DNA of 64,000 bases from Georgenia daeguensis (GTDB lineage Bacteria > Actinomycetota > Actinomycetes > Actinomycetales > Actinomycetaceae). This document shows positions 50,236 to 60,900 of the stretch, piece after piece. The notes under the pieces were generated by a model, which was not told where the DNA came from, did no database searches, and saw only the letters and a list, made by a program, of their open reading frames with translations. The stretch covers positions 248,001 through 312,000 of the forward strand of contig NZ_BAABBA010000002.1 in the NCBI RefSeq assembly GCF_039537705.1. The letters run 5' to 3'. Position 1 is the first letter of the stretch. Each line of letters opens with the position of its first letter. The position numbers were made by a program, and so were the translations under genes.

Positions 50236-52560
50236 TCAGTCCTTCCGGCGCGGCGCGGGGCCGGCGCTGTCGCTGTTTCGTGCGGCCGCCGTCGTACGCG
50301 GGTCGCGGCGCCGGGTCCGGCGGAGCGACCGCGTCGAGACGCGCGAGCGCCACCAGCGCCGCCGCCCGACGGCGGTGCGGAGCCGGGCGAGGGTGGCCTC
50401 CACCTCGCCCCAGTAGGTCGTCACGTGCTCCTCGCCGGGCTCGGCCGGGCCGAAGGTGCCGGCGTCGGCGCGGCGCGCCAGCTCCGTGGCGCGCGCGGCC
50501 GAGGCGTCGACCGGGGCCGTCCGGCGCTGCCGGCGGGTCGCCTCCCCCGGCGCGGCCAGCGCGGCGACCATCTCCCCCGCGGCCTGGGAGCGGGTGGCGG
50601 TCCGGGAGACCTCCACCCCGAGGTCGGTGGCGGCGTCGACGATCTCCGCCCAGCCGCCGGCCACCCGTGCCGAGGGCGTGCCCCGGGTGCGGCGGCGCCG
50701 CCGACGGCGCAGCTTGACCGCGAGGATCACCAGCAGCGGCGCGAGGAGCAGGAGCAGCACCCCGACGGCGGCCGCGGCGACGAGCAGGGCGACCGGGAAG
50801 ACGGCGTCCTCTTTCTCCTCCTCGTCGTCGATCTCCACGTCCTGCCGGTCCGACGGCGGGGCGTCCGGGGGCTCCTGGGCCGGCGGGGGAGGCTGGAGCA
50901 CCTGCGGCTGCGGCCGGTTCTGCGGCAGCGGCGACTCCTCCTGCCAGATCCGGTCCTCGTCCGGCGTCGGGTAGAACGGCACCCAGCCGTGCCCCTCGAA
51001 GGGCACCTCGACCCATGCCGTGACGTCGTCGCCGGTGAGCTCCACCGCGCCGTCGGCGGCCGCCGGGGCCTCGAAGCCCATGACCACCCGCGCGGGGATC
51101 GACATCGACCGCAGGATCAGGCCCATCGCGGCGGCGTACTGCTCCTCGTCGCCCACCATGGGGTCCTCGCCGCCGAGGAGCGAGTCCAGGCGGGCCGCCC
51201 CGTGACCGGGCAGGGACGGTGTCTCCCCCTCCAAGCCGTGCGAGAAGTACCCCGCCTGCAGCCCCTGCTCGACCGCCTGGATGCGCGCGATGCTGGTCGA
51301 GGCGTCGGCCGTCAGCGCGGCCGCCACGGTGGTGACGACGTCGGGGACGGTCACCTCGGGGAGGGGGACGTCCGCGAGCGGCGCGCCCTCGAGCTCGGTG
51401 TTGGTCGGCCGCTCCGGCACCGCGGCGAGCACCTCGTAGGTGTCCCCCGCCGCGAGCCCGGCGGTGGTCAGCCCGGTGCCGGTGGACCGGTTGAAGAAGA
51501 AGGAACGGGAGAGGTCCTCGGCCCCGGCGCCGGTGAAGTCCACGTCGTACGGCGTGCCCAGCACGGGCACCCACACGCCCGCGTACTCCCCCACGGTGAC
51601 GCTCACCTCGTGGAGGCCGTCGGTGGGCTCGGGCTCGATCCGCTCGCCGATGCGCAGGTACTCCCCGGACCCGGACTGGGCGGGGTCGGCCACGGCCCAG
51701 GCGGTGCCGTCGTAGGCGTCCAGGGTCGCCACGCGCACCTGGGCCCCGGCGGGGAGGCCCTCGACGGTGAGGACGGGCTCCTCGCGGTGGTCCTTGACGT
51801 ACTCGCGGAAGCCCGCGAGCGGGCTCGGGTAGTCGTGCAGGTCGGGCGGCGGCTCGATGCGCTCGCGCAGCACGAACCGGTCGGCCGGCGCGGCGAGCAC
51901 CCCCGCCGCCCCGCCGACGACGGCGCCGACGGCGACCAGCGCCACGACACCTGGCAGGCGCCCCGCGTGCATCCGGCCGGTGCGCCAGCTCGCCCAGACC
52001 AGCCCGGCGGCGGCGAGGAGCAGGCCGAGCGGCACCGACGTCGTGACGTCCGCGGTGCCCAGCAGGATGGCGACGACGAGCACGAGCGCGGGCGGCACCA
52101 GCGCCCACACCGGGCGGCGCGTGCGCACGGCCACGGTCACGGAGACGCAGGTCGCGACGAGCGCGAGGAGGTAGGGCGCGGTGAGCAGGTTCCCGCTCCC
52201 GCCTAGCGGCGGCAGGACGGTGACGATGTCCTTCCACGACGTCACCACGCCCCGCCCGACCGCGCCGATCGTCTCCGGCGTCGGGACGATCCCGGCCAGC
52301 GCCGTCGTCGGCGCCCCGAGGGCGGAGAGGAGGACGAGAACGACGGCGAGGGCCGCCAGCACCTGCAGCACGCCCCAGCGCAGGGCGGCCCCGACGACGG
52401 CGACCGCGGCCCCCAGCAGCACCCCGCCGAGCACGGCGGCGACCAGCAGGGCGGTGCCGAACACCGGCAGGAACGGGACGAGCGCGGCCAGCACGAGGAA
52501 GGAGAGGACGGCGACGTCCACGCCGCGGCGCGCCAGCACCTCCTTGACGGCGGGGATCAT
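50236..52560 (-). CDS. Membrane-anchored transglutaminase-like protein with degenerate active site
   Basis: A 774-residue protein of the TgpA/DUF3488-transglutaminase type. Six helices (residues about 15-215) precede an extracytoplasmic region and a transglutaminase core, then an acidic Pro-rich linker, one helix (VALLVAAAAVGVLLLLLAPLLVILAV) and a basic cytosolic tail. In the core the catalytic Cys (usually G-x-C-E) is Glu (MVGDEEQYAAAM), the His (usually DAHAWVE) is Thr (DDVTAWVEV), and the Asp (usually FDPTP) is Tyr (PFYPTPDE). The surrounding fold residues (LRSMSIPARVVMGF) are kept, so it is likely a structural or binding domain, not an enzyme. ATG 52560 overlaps the DUF58 gene stop. Confidence 0.85.
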   Translation of the reverse strand: MIPAVKEVLARRGVDVAVLSFLVLAALVPFLPVFGTALLVAAVLGGVLLGAAVAVVGAALRWGVLQVLAALAVVLVLLSALGAPTTALAGIVPTPETIGAVGRGVVTSWKDIVTVLPPLGGSGNLLTAPYLLALVATCVSVTVAVRTRRPVWALVPPALVLVVAILLGTADVTTSVPLGLLLAAAGLVWASWRTGRMHAGRLPGVVALVAVGAVVGGAAGVLAAPADRFVLRERIEPPPDLHDYPSPLAGFREYVKDHREEPVLTVEGLPAGAQVRVATLDAYDGTAWAVADPAQSGSGEYLRIGERIEPEPTDGLHEVSVTVGEYAGVWVPVLGTPYDVDFTGAGAEDLSRSFFFNRSTGTGLTTAGLAAGDTYEVLAAVPERPTNTELEGAPLADVPLPEVTVPDVVTTVAAALTADASTSIARIQAVEQGLQAGYFSHGLEGETPSLPGHGAARLDSLLGGEDPMVGDEEQYAAAMGLILRSMSIPARVVMGFEAPAAADGAVELTGDDVTAWVEVPFEGHGWVPFYPTPDEDRIWQEESPLPQNRPQPQVLQPPPPAQEPPDAPPSDRQDVEIDDEEEKEDAVFPVALLVAAAAVGVLLLLLAPLLVILAVKLRRRRRRRTRGTPSARVAGGWAEIVDAATDLGVEVSRTATRSQAAGEMVAALAAPGEATRRQRRTAPVDASAARATELARRADAGTFGPAEPGEEHVTTYWGEVEATLARLRTAVGRRRWWRSRVSTRSLRRTRRRDPRTTAAARNSDSAGPAPRRKD

Positions 52561-53864
52561 CGCATCGCCTTCCGCAGCGTGCGCGGCAGCTCGTCGAGCG
52601 CCCGGACGGTCGCGACGGTGACGACGCCGACGGTGGACAGGCCGGACTCGGCGTCGCGGTCCACCCGGACCGCCAGGGCGCGCACGCCGACCGGCAGGAC
52701 GGCGCCCGCCGCGCGAAGGTCCCGGGGCGAGACGGTGGAGCCGCAGACGAGGATCGCCATGGAGGCGTGCTCGACGTCGCGGGCGACGGCGCGGGCCATG
52801 GTCACCACGCCGGAGGGTCCGGTGCCGGTCTCCAGCCGGGTGAGGTTGTCGAGGAGCTGGCGGCGTGAGAGCGCCGGCAGGACCTCGTGGCTGGTGAGGA
52901 CGGTGAGGTCCTTCTCCTCCTCCAGGGCCTGCAGGCCGAGCGACCCGGCGCTCGAGACCGCGATCTCGAGCTCCTCGTCGTCGTAGTAGTCGGCCACGTT
53001 CCGGCTCAGGGCCACGACGACGTGCGAGCGCCGGGTCTCCTCGAACTGGCGCACCATGAGCTTCCCGGTGCGCGCGGAGGAACGCCAGTGCACGTGGCGG
53101 CGGTCGTCGCCGGGGATGTACTCGCGCAGCGCGTGGAAGGCCAGGTCGGAGCTGGTGATGTCCCGGGTGGTCGCGCCCTCGAGGTCGTGGAGGAACCCGG
53201 CGGCGGTGGACGCCAGGCGCACGGTGCGGGGGTGGACGTAGAGCTCCTCCACGTCCGTCCAGGTCATGGAGCGGCGGACCAGGCCGAGCGGGTCCCCGCG
53301 CACCGAGCGCACCGGCCCGACGGCGATGACCGCCCGCCGGGCGGTGGGGATGGCGAAGAGCTCCTCGTGCTCCCCGCCCCGCGGGAGCCCGGGCAGGGCG
53401 AAGGCGACCTCGGCCTGCCCCACCGGCATCTCGATGCGGGCCGGCAGGACGTGATGGGCGGAGGTGTTGCGCACGACCACCCCGGCCATGGCCCGTTCCC
53501 CCACCACCACGCGGGACTCCGAGAGGCGCAGGCTCACGGCGTACGGCTGGCGGCCCAGGGTGAAGGCGAGCGCGGCCAGGAAGACGGTGACGAGCACGAC
53601 GCCGACGACGAACAGCTCCACCCAGCCGAGGCCGCGGCCCACGACCCACGCCACGACGCCGGAGGCGAGGGCCACCCAGCCGATCGCCCCGACCCAGCGG
53701 AGCACGCGGGCGGTGGCGAGCCGCTGCGCGCGGGTGCGCGCCAGGGCGCCCTGGACCCCGGGGATGGTGCTCAGCCGCTGGGTCAGGGAGGTGCGGGCGG
53801 TGGTGCCGGCCGTCCGGGCGGTGGCGGAGCTGCCCGCCGTCCGTGCGCTGCGCTCGGTGCTCAC
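52557..53864 (-). CDS. DUF58 protein
   Basis: A 435-residue member of the DUF58 family, which accompanies MoxR ATPases and has a von Willebrand A-like half. The N-terminus has a Ser/Thr/Ala-rich cytosolic segment and two membrane helices (residues about 55-100). The family signature is FHALREYIPGDDRRHVHWRSSARTGKLMVRQFEETRR near residue 245, followed by HVVVALSRNVADYYDDEELEIAVSSAGSLGLQAL. Its ATG overlaps the MoxR stop and its end overlaps the transglutaminase-like gene, giving the standard MoxR-DUF58-transglutaminase trio. These trios are thought to act as chaperones or assembly factors for membrane or surface complexes. Confidence 0.9.
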   Translation of the reverse strand: MSTERSARTAGSSATARTAGTTARTSLTQRLSTIPGVQGALARTRAQRLATARVLRWVGAIGWVALASGVVAWVVGRGLGWVELFVVGVVLVTVFLAALAFTLGRQPYAVSLRLSESRVVVGERAMAGVVVRNTSAHHVLPARIEMPVGQAEVAFALPGLPRGGEHEELFAIPTARRAVIAVGPVRSVRGDPLGLVRRSMTWTDVEELYVHPRTVRLASTAAGFLHDLEGATTRDITSSDLAFHALREYIPGDDRRHVHWRSSARTGKLMVRQFEETRRSHVVVALSRNVADYYDDEELEIAVSSAGSLGLQALEEEKDLTVLTSHEVLPALSRRQLLDNLTRLETGTGPSGVVTMARAVARDVEHASMAILVCGSTVSPRDLRAAGAVLPVGVRALAVRVDRDAESGLSTVGVVTVATVRALDELPRTLRKAMR

Positions 53865-54877
53865 TGCCGGGAGGCCTGCTCCTGCGCCTGGGCGCGCACG
53901 GCCGGGGGCACGACGTCGGAGAGGACGGCGGCCAGGGCGTCCGCGGCGGTGGCGCCCTCGAACTCCGCCTCGGCCTCGAGCACCAGGCGGTGGGCCAGGA
54001 CGGGCTCGGCGAGCTCCTTGACGTCGTCGGGCACCACGTAGTTGCGCCCGTGGGCCGCGGCCCAGGTCTTCGCCGCGCGCACCAGCGCGAGGGCCCCGCG
54101 GACGGAGACGCCGACGACGACGCCGGGGGCGCGGCGCGTCTCCTCGACGATCCGCGAGACGTACTCGAGCACCGCCGGGTCCACGTGCACGGTGTCGGCC
54201 AGCGCCACCATGTCCGAGACGGCCTGGCCGGTGATCACCGGCTCGAGGGCGCCGGCGCGGTCGCGCTGGGCGGCGCCGTGCAGGATCTGCACGGTCGCGG
54301 AGTGGTCCGGGTAGCCGACGGAGGTCTTCATCAGGAAGCGGTCGAGCTGGGCCTCGGGCAGGCGGTACGTGCCGGCCTGCTCGATCGGGTTCTGCGTGGC
54401 CAGGACGATGAACGGGCGGCCGACGTCGTAGGGCACGCCGTCGACGGTGACCCGCCCCTCCTCCATGACCTCCAGCAGCGCGGACTGCGTCTTGGGCGAG
54501 GCGCGGTTGATCTCGTCGGCCAGGACGACGCTGGCGAAGATCGGGCCGTGGTGGAACTCGAAGGTCTGGGTCTTCGGGTCGAAGATCGACACGCCCGTGA
54601 CGTCCGAGGGCAGCAGGTCCGGGGTGAACTGGATACGGCTGCTCTTCGCCTGCAGGGTCTGCCCGAGCGCCCGGGCGAGCTGCGTCTTGCCGGTGCCCGG
54701 GTAGTCCTCGAGCAGCAGGTGGCCGCCGGAGAGCAGGGTGGTGACCACCAGGCGCACGACGTTCTGCTTGCCGATCACGGCCCGGGACACGTTCTCGACG
54801 ATGCGGTCGAACGTTCCGGCGAACCAGGTGGCCTGCTCCAGGGTCATCACGGGGGCGGAGGTGCTCGTGGCGGTCAC
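53861..54877 (-). CDS. MoxR-type AAA+ ATPase
   Basis: A 338-residue AAA+ ATPase of the MoxR clade. Motifs: GGHLLLEDYPGTGKTQLARAL (Walker A), GPIFASVVLADEINRASPKTQSALLEVMEE (Walker B and the MoxR-specific helix), FIVLATQNPIEQAGTYRLPEAQLDRFL (sensor 1 and Arg finger), and GVSVRGALALVRAAKTWAAAHGR (sensor 2). It probably remodels a client complex with the DUF58 protein. The start at GTG 54877 is 76 bases downstream of the giant surface protein gene, so both are likely on one transcript. Confidence 0.95.
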   Translation of the reverse strand: MTATSTSAPVMTLEQATWFAGTFDRIVENVSRAVIGKQNVVRLVVTTLLSGGHLLLEDYPGTGKTQLARALGQTLQAKSSRIQFTPDLLPSDVTGVSIFDPKTQTFEFHHGPIFASVVLADEINRASPKTQSALLEVMEEGRVTVDGVPYDVGRPFIVLATQNPIEQAGTYRLPEAQLDRFLMKTSVGYPDHSATVQILHGAAQRDRAGALEPVITGQAVSDMVALADTVHVDPAVLEYVSRIVEETRRAPGVVVGVSVRGALALVRAAKTWAAAHGRNYVVPDDVKELAEPVLAHRLVLEAEAEFEGATAADALAAVLSDVVPPAVRAQAQEQASRQ

Positions 54878-54953
54878 AGGGGTTCCTTCGGGGTGGGGGC
54901 GTGGGGAGGGGCTGGACTGTGGGCGTGGGTCGGGGGGCGCCGGTGCGGGCGGC

Positions 54954-57900
54954 CTACCAGGTGTACACGGGGCTCATGAGGTCATAGCCGTTGCCCTGGA
55001 CGATGACCCGGGTGCGGTAGCCGGGCCAGCCGTAGTACATGGTGGTCTGCAGCCTGCCGCTGCCGGCCTTGAACGTGTAGGCCCGACCGTTGGTGCTGGC
55101 CTCCATGTTCCGCCAGCCACCGTCGTCGACCTGGAAGGTGACGTTGTAGCTGCCGCCCGGCAGGTCGGTGTAGTCCACGGCGACGTACCGGCAGGCGCTG
55201 GCCGAGCAGTCGGAGGCACTGACGGGGGCGCCCTTGGCGACGCGCACCGTCGGGTCCGGCCTGGGTTCGTCGTACGTCAGTCCGGTTGCGTTGACGCTGC
55301 GAGTCACACCGTCCGACCGGACCACCTGGAACTGGGCCTCGTACTCCGTCGACCACTGGCCGCCCTGGGTGGAGGAGCCGGTGGCGGGGACGTTTTGCCA
55401 GCCCGACCAGGCGCCACGGTTGACGCGGTAGCGGATCTGCGTCGACGTGATCTCCCGACCGTTGCCGTCCGGGCTGCTCCACCGGAAGGTGATCTCGCGC
55501 TCGCCGGTGTTCGACGCGGTCATGGTCGGGTTGCCCATGGGGCCGTAGGGGACGACGGTGTTCGACGTGCCCGAGGTCTCGCCGGCGTAGGAGTTCATCG
55601 CCCTGACCCGGAACGAGTAGCTGCTCCCGTCGTTGAGGCCGGTCACCTTGCGATCTGCCGGCAGGCTCTGCCAGCCGCCGCCGTTGACGGACACCTGGTA
55701 CCCGGTGACCGGGTCGCCGTTGGGCTGGGCGTTCGTGAACTCCAGCTGCACCACGCCGTCGGAGCCGGTCGCGGTGGCCGTCGGCGTGCCCGGCGCGGAG
55801 GGTCGCGCGAACGAGCGCACCGGCTGGGACGTCGCGGAGGTCTCCGACCAGCCCGCCTTGTTCTTGGCCGCCACGGTCACGGTGTAGTCGGAGCCGGCGG
55901 GGGCGTCCTCCTGGAAGGAGGTGCCCGCCGTCGTGAAGTCCCGGAACGGCGAGCCGTCGCGGAAGATCTGGACCCGGTACTCCGAGACGGCGGCGCCGTT
56001 GGCGTCCGGGGCCTCCCAGGCCGCGGTGATCTGCTGGGCGACCGGGTCGTCGACGCGCTGCACGCGCGGGGCGGCGGGGACGGCGGGGACGCCCGCGGGC
56101 GTCTCCGCGGCGGACCAGCCGGACCACTCGGAGGGGTCGGGCGCCTGGTTCCGCGCCCGGACCTGGACCCGGTACGCCGTGCCGTTCTTCAGTCCGGACC
56201 AGGTGTGGCTCGTGCCGGTGACGTTAATCTGTCCGCTGCCCACGGCCGGGGAGATCATGAGGTCGTAGGACTCCACCGGCGAGCCGGAGGTCGGCGGCGC
56301 CGTCCACTCGATGACCAGCTCGCCGTCGCCGAAGGCCAGCACCGGGGGCGCCGGGCGCTCCGGCTTGACGTCGGGCCGGGCGACGGCGGAGGCCCCCGAA
56401 GGCTCGGAGTCGCCGACGGCGTTGGTCGCCGTCACCGTGAAGGTGTACTCGACGTTGTTGGTCAGGCCCGAGATCGTGCAGGTCGTGGTCGCGCACTGCG
56501 TGGTGGAGCCGGAGGTCTCCACCGTGTAGCCGGAGATGGGTGAGCCGTTGTTGGCCGGTGCCGTCCAGGCGAGCACGACCGTGCGGTCGCGCACGTCCTC
56601 CACGCGCGGCGGGGTCGGGCGCTCGGGGACCCCGACGACGTTCATCGTCAGGCGTCCCTCGACGTGGCGCCGGGCGTCGCCGGTGGCGTCCTCGACGACG
56701 AACAGCACGACGGCTCGACCGACGAACTCGGCGCCGGGGGTGACGGTGACCTGGCCGCCGCGGAAGCTGACGTCGGCGGTCCCGGACTCGGCGTAGGCGT
56801 CGACGACGGTCAGCGGCTCGCCGGGGAACGGGTTGTACGCCCCGGCCAGGACGTCGACGGTCTGGGTCTCGCCCTGGTCGACGGTGCCCAGGTCACGGTC
56901 CTGCACGCCGGCCGGGGGCCGGGTGGAGGGCACGACGGTCGCCGTGACGGTGCCGGTGACCGGCTCGTTGACCGGGTCGGCCACGGAGATGACGATCTCG
57001 TGCTGACTGCCCGCGGGCGTGTCTGCGGGGGCGGAGACGGACAGGAAGGTGCCGTCGATGCTCGCCTCGACGCCCGGCCCCGCGTCGACCACCCGGTAGT
57101 CGAGCTGGTTGAAGTCGGCCGTGTCCGGGTCCTGCACGAGGTTCCGCAGGTTGAGGGTCACCGGCTCCTCGGCGGGCGAGACCTCCACGGAGCCGCCGGC
57201 GAAGGTCGGCGGCGTGTTGCCGCCGTCGGGCAGGACGGTGATCGGCAGCGTGAGCACGGACCGCAGGCCGTCCTCGGCGCTGGCGCCGTCGGTGACCTCG
57301 AAGGTGAGGGCCGCGGGACCGGCGTAGCCCGGCGCGGAGGTGTAGCTCAGCGTGGTGGCGTCGACCACGGGCGAGGCGCCGTTGGAGTTCGTCGCCGTCA
57401 CGGACGCGCCGTCGGTCAGCCGCACGTCCTTCCCGCTCGGGGAGACGACGTAGTCGGCGATCGGGATCTCGACGGTCTGGCCCGTGAGGACCTCGATGGG
57501 CTCGGCGTCGGTGCGCAGCACCGGCCCGGTGTCCTCGACGCCGGGGATGTCGACGAACGCGAAACCGACGTTCCCGTCAACGTCCTGGACCTGGTACGTG
57601 ATCACCTGCCGGTCGGGCCGGACCGGTGCCTGGACCTGGTTGTCGACGACGCTCACGCCCTCGGGCGCGTCGGGGACGGTGACCCGGAGGGCCTCCGCGG
57701 TGCCGTCCGGGTCCTCGTCGTTCTCCAGGACCGGGACGGTGACGGAGTCGTGGTCGATGATGTCGGCGGCCTGCACGAGGTCGTCCCGGGCCAGCGGCGG
57801 CAGCAGCGGGGCGTCCGGGGACACCTTGACCTCGAGCAGGCCGGTGTCCTGGCCGCCGCGGTTGTCCGTGGCGCGGTAGGCCACGGTGAAGACCGTCGGC

Positions 57901-60900
57901 TCCTCCGGGCTCAGGATCTTCAGCATGCCGTTCTCGACGCTGATGTCGACGCCCTCGACCGGGTCGAACGGCACGCCGAGCTCGCCGGTGGGCAGGTAGA
58001 GCGGGTCGCCGTCGGGGTCGGTGTCGTTCGTCAGGACGTCGACGGAGACCTCGCGGCCGGGCCGGACCTCGACGGCGTCGTCCTGGGCGTCGGGGGCGCG
58101 GTTGGACTGCGGGGGCGGGACGACGCCGATGCGCACGGGGGCGCTGGCCACCATGCCCAGCCGGTCGCGCACCGTGTACGTGAACTGGTCCGTGCCGTCC
58201 AGGTGGCCGTAGGCCTCGTAGTCGAGGTACCCGGGGCCGACCTCGACGATCCGGCCTAGCTGCGGCGCCTCGCCGGTGCCGAGGAGCTGGACGGAGTCGC
58301 CGTCGGGGTCGATGCCGAACAGGGGCACCTGGATGCGGATGCGCTCGCCGCTGAAGGCGCGGGTCTCGATGGGGTGCGGCAGCGGGGCCGAGTTGCGCTC
58401 GGCGTCCGCCTGGACGTGGACGGTCACCTGCGCGGAGGCCTCGTTGCCGGCGGAGTCGACCACGCGGTACACGGCGTTGACGGTCTGCGGCTGGGCGGGA
58501 GCGCGGAAGCGCACGGTCTCGCCCGAGACGAAGAAGTGACCCTTGGCGGCGTCGGGCGCCTCGGCGAGCTCGGCGTCGAGCTCGAACTCCAGGCCCGCGG
58601 GGTGCGAGTCGTTCTGCAGCACGGGGATCGTCACGAAGTCCCCGGCGCGCACGGTCGCGGTGTCGGCCTCGGCCACGGGCGGCTGGAGCGCGGAGTCGGT
58701 CGCGACGGGCATGACGACGACCTCCCCCTCGGCGGAGGAGTCGCCGTTGGAGACGGTGTAGCCGAAGCGCAGCGGCTCCGAGGGCACCTGGCGGGCGCTG
58801 ATCTTGAGGATGCGGTGCTCGAGGACGGAGACGACGAGCCCGGACTCCGGCGGGACGGTGACCTGCTGGACTGCGAGGAGCCGGCCCGAGGGGTCCTCGT
58901 CGTTGGCGAGGACGTCCACGAGCACGGCGCCGCCCGCGGGGAGCAGGGCGGTGTCCTGCACGGCCACCGGTGCGCCGTCGGCGGGGTCGGTGACCTCGAC
59001 CCGCACCAGACCCGTGGCGTCCTTGCCGGAGTCGTCGACGACGACGTAGGTCAGGTAGTAGGAGCCGGCCGTCTCGGCGGTGAAGCGGAAGGACCCGGCG
59101 TCGTAGTCGGGCACGACCGTCGCGTCGCCCTGGGTGCGCACGTCGGCGAGGCGAAGGGGCTCGCCGTCGGGGTCGGTGTCGTTGACGATCGGCTCGATCT
59201 CCACCTCCTCGCCCGCGGTGGCGCGGAAGTAGTCGAAGACCGGCACGGGCGGGAGGTTGCCCTCCTCGCGGACGTCGACCTCGACGGTGACCTCTGTGCT
59301 CTCGCGCCCGTCGGAGACCGTCACGGGCACGGCCTTGGCGCCCGTGGTCACGCCGGAGTCGACGAACTCGACGGCCCCGTCCGGGGTGAACCGCACGACG
59401 TCGTCGGCCGGCGCGGTCGCCCCGGTCACGAGCATCTCGTCGCCGTCTGCGTCGCGCATGTGGGTCAGCACGTTGACGCTGCCCGTGGCGCCGGAGGTCA
59501 CGGTCAGGCGGATCGGGCGCAGCTGCTCGGGCGCGGTGTTCTCCGCCTCCGGGACCACCCGCAGGGCGACGGAGGCGGTCGCCTCTCCCCCGCGGCCGTC
59601 GTCGACGGTGTAGCTGAAGCTGCCGCTCCCGGTGGCTCCCGGCGGGGCCGAGACCTGCAGCGCCCGACCGCCGAGCACCTCACGGATCTCGCCCAGCCCG
59701 GCCGGGAAGCCCTCGACCCCGCCGATCGCGAGCAGGTCGCCGTCGGGGTCGGTGTCGTTGGCGAGGACCTCGATGATCGTGGTGGAGCCGGCGCGCACGC
59801 CGAACCTGTCGTCCTCGGCGACCGGCGGGCGGTTCTCGGCCTCGCGGTCCAGCGGGATCTCGTCGGTGATGTCCTGCTGGGACTCCTCCTCAAGCTCGTC
59901 CGTGGCGTCGGGAGGGGTGACGTCGTCCCAGTTCTCCACGATCGTCATCGACTCGTTGACGAGATAGACCGTGCCGGCGAGGGTGTCGTTGAGCACGACG
60001 AGGTCGCGGTTGGTGCGGAACTCGAGCTGCGGCTGGCCGGCGGTGGTCGGCACCGGCGCCTCGACGGCCTCGGCGCGGCCGCACTGCTGGAGGTAGTGGC
60101 TCTCGGCGCCGGCCCACGCGGCGTGGACGCAGCCGGCCACGACCACCGGCGCCGCGGGCCGTCCGGCCGCGGGCGCACGCAGCGTGACGGGGTCGCCGCC
60201 GTCCAGCGGGACGCGGACGAGGGCGTCGGCGCTCGCGAGGACGACGTCGTCGCTGTCCTCGCCCGGGTGCTGGAGCCGGACCTGGCTGAGGTCGAGGCCC
60301 AGGTCGGTGAGGTCCGTGGGGTCGGCGCCCGGGCGCCCGAGCAGGAGCCGCTCGTCGGCGGTGCGCGTCAGGACGACGGGCGTCTCGCCGACGACGGTCA
60401 GCTGGGTATCGGCGTCGGAGAAGTCGGCCGGGTCGATCCCGATCCCGGTCTCGTCCAGCTCGACCGGCTCGGCGGTCTCCCCCGCCTCCGTGGCGGCGGC
60501 CGCCTCGGCCTGGAGCTTCTCGGTGCCCCGGGGGACGGTGACGACGACGGAGTCGGTGGTGGACAGCCCGTAGGCGGTGCCGTCCTTGCCCACGGCAAGC
60601 TCGGCGTTGGCCCCCAGCGACGCCTGCGGAGGCGCCTCCTCGTCGGCGAGGGTTCCCGTCGCGTGTGCGGGCGCGGTGCGCAGGTTCCCCGACCCGAGGT
60701 CGAGCACGCCGACCACTCCGCCGCCCAGGCCCACCTGGTGGTCGGCGGGGAGGGTGACGCCGCCGGCGTCGGTGGAGACCGTGGCGGGGTCGACGGAGGA
60801 GAGCAGGTCGACGCCGGAGTCGGCGACGAGGACCGTCGAGCCCTCCTGCAGCACGTCGATCTCGTTGCTGGCCGAGGTGACGGACCCGTCGAGCTGCTGG

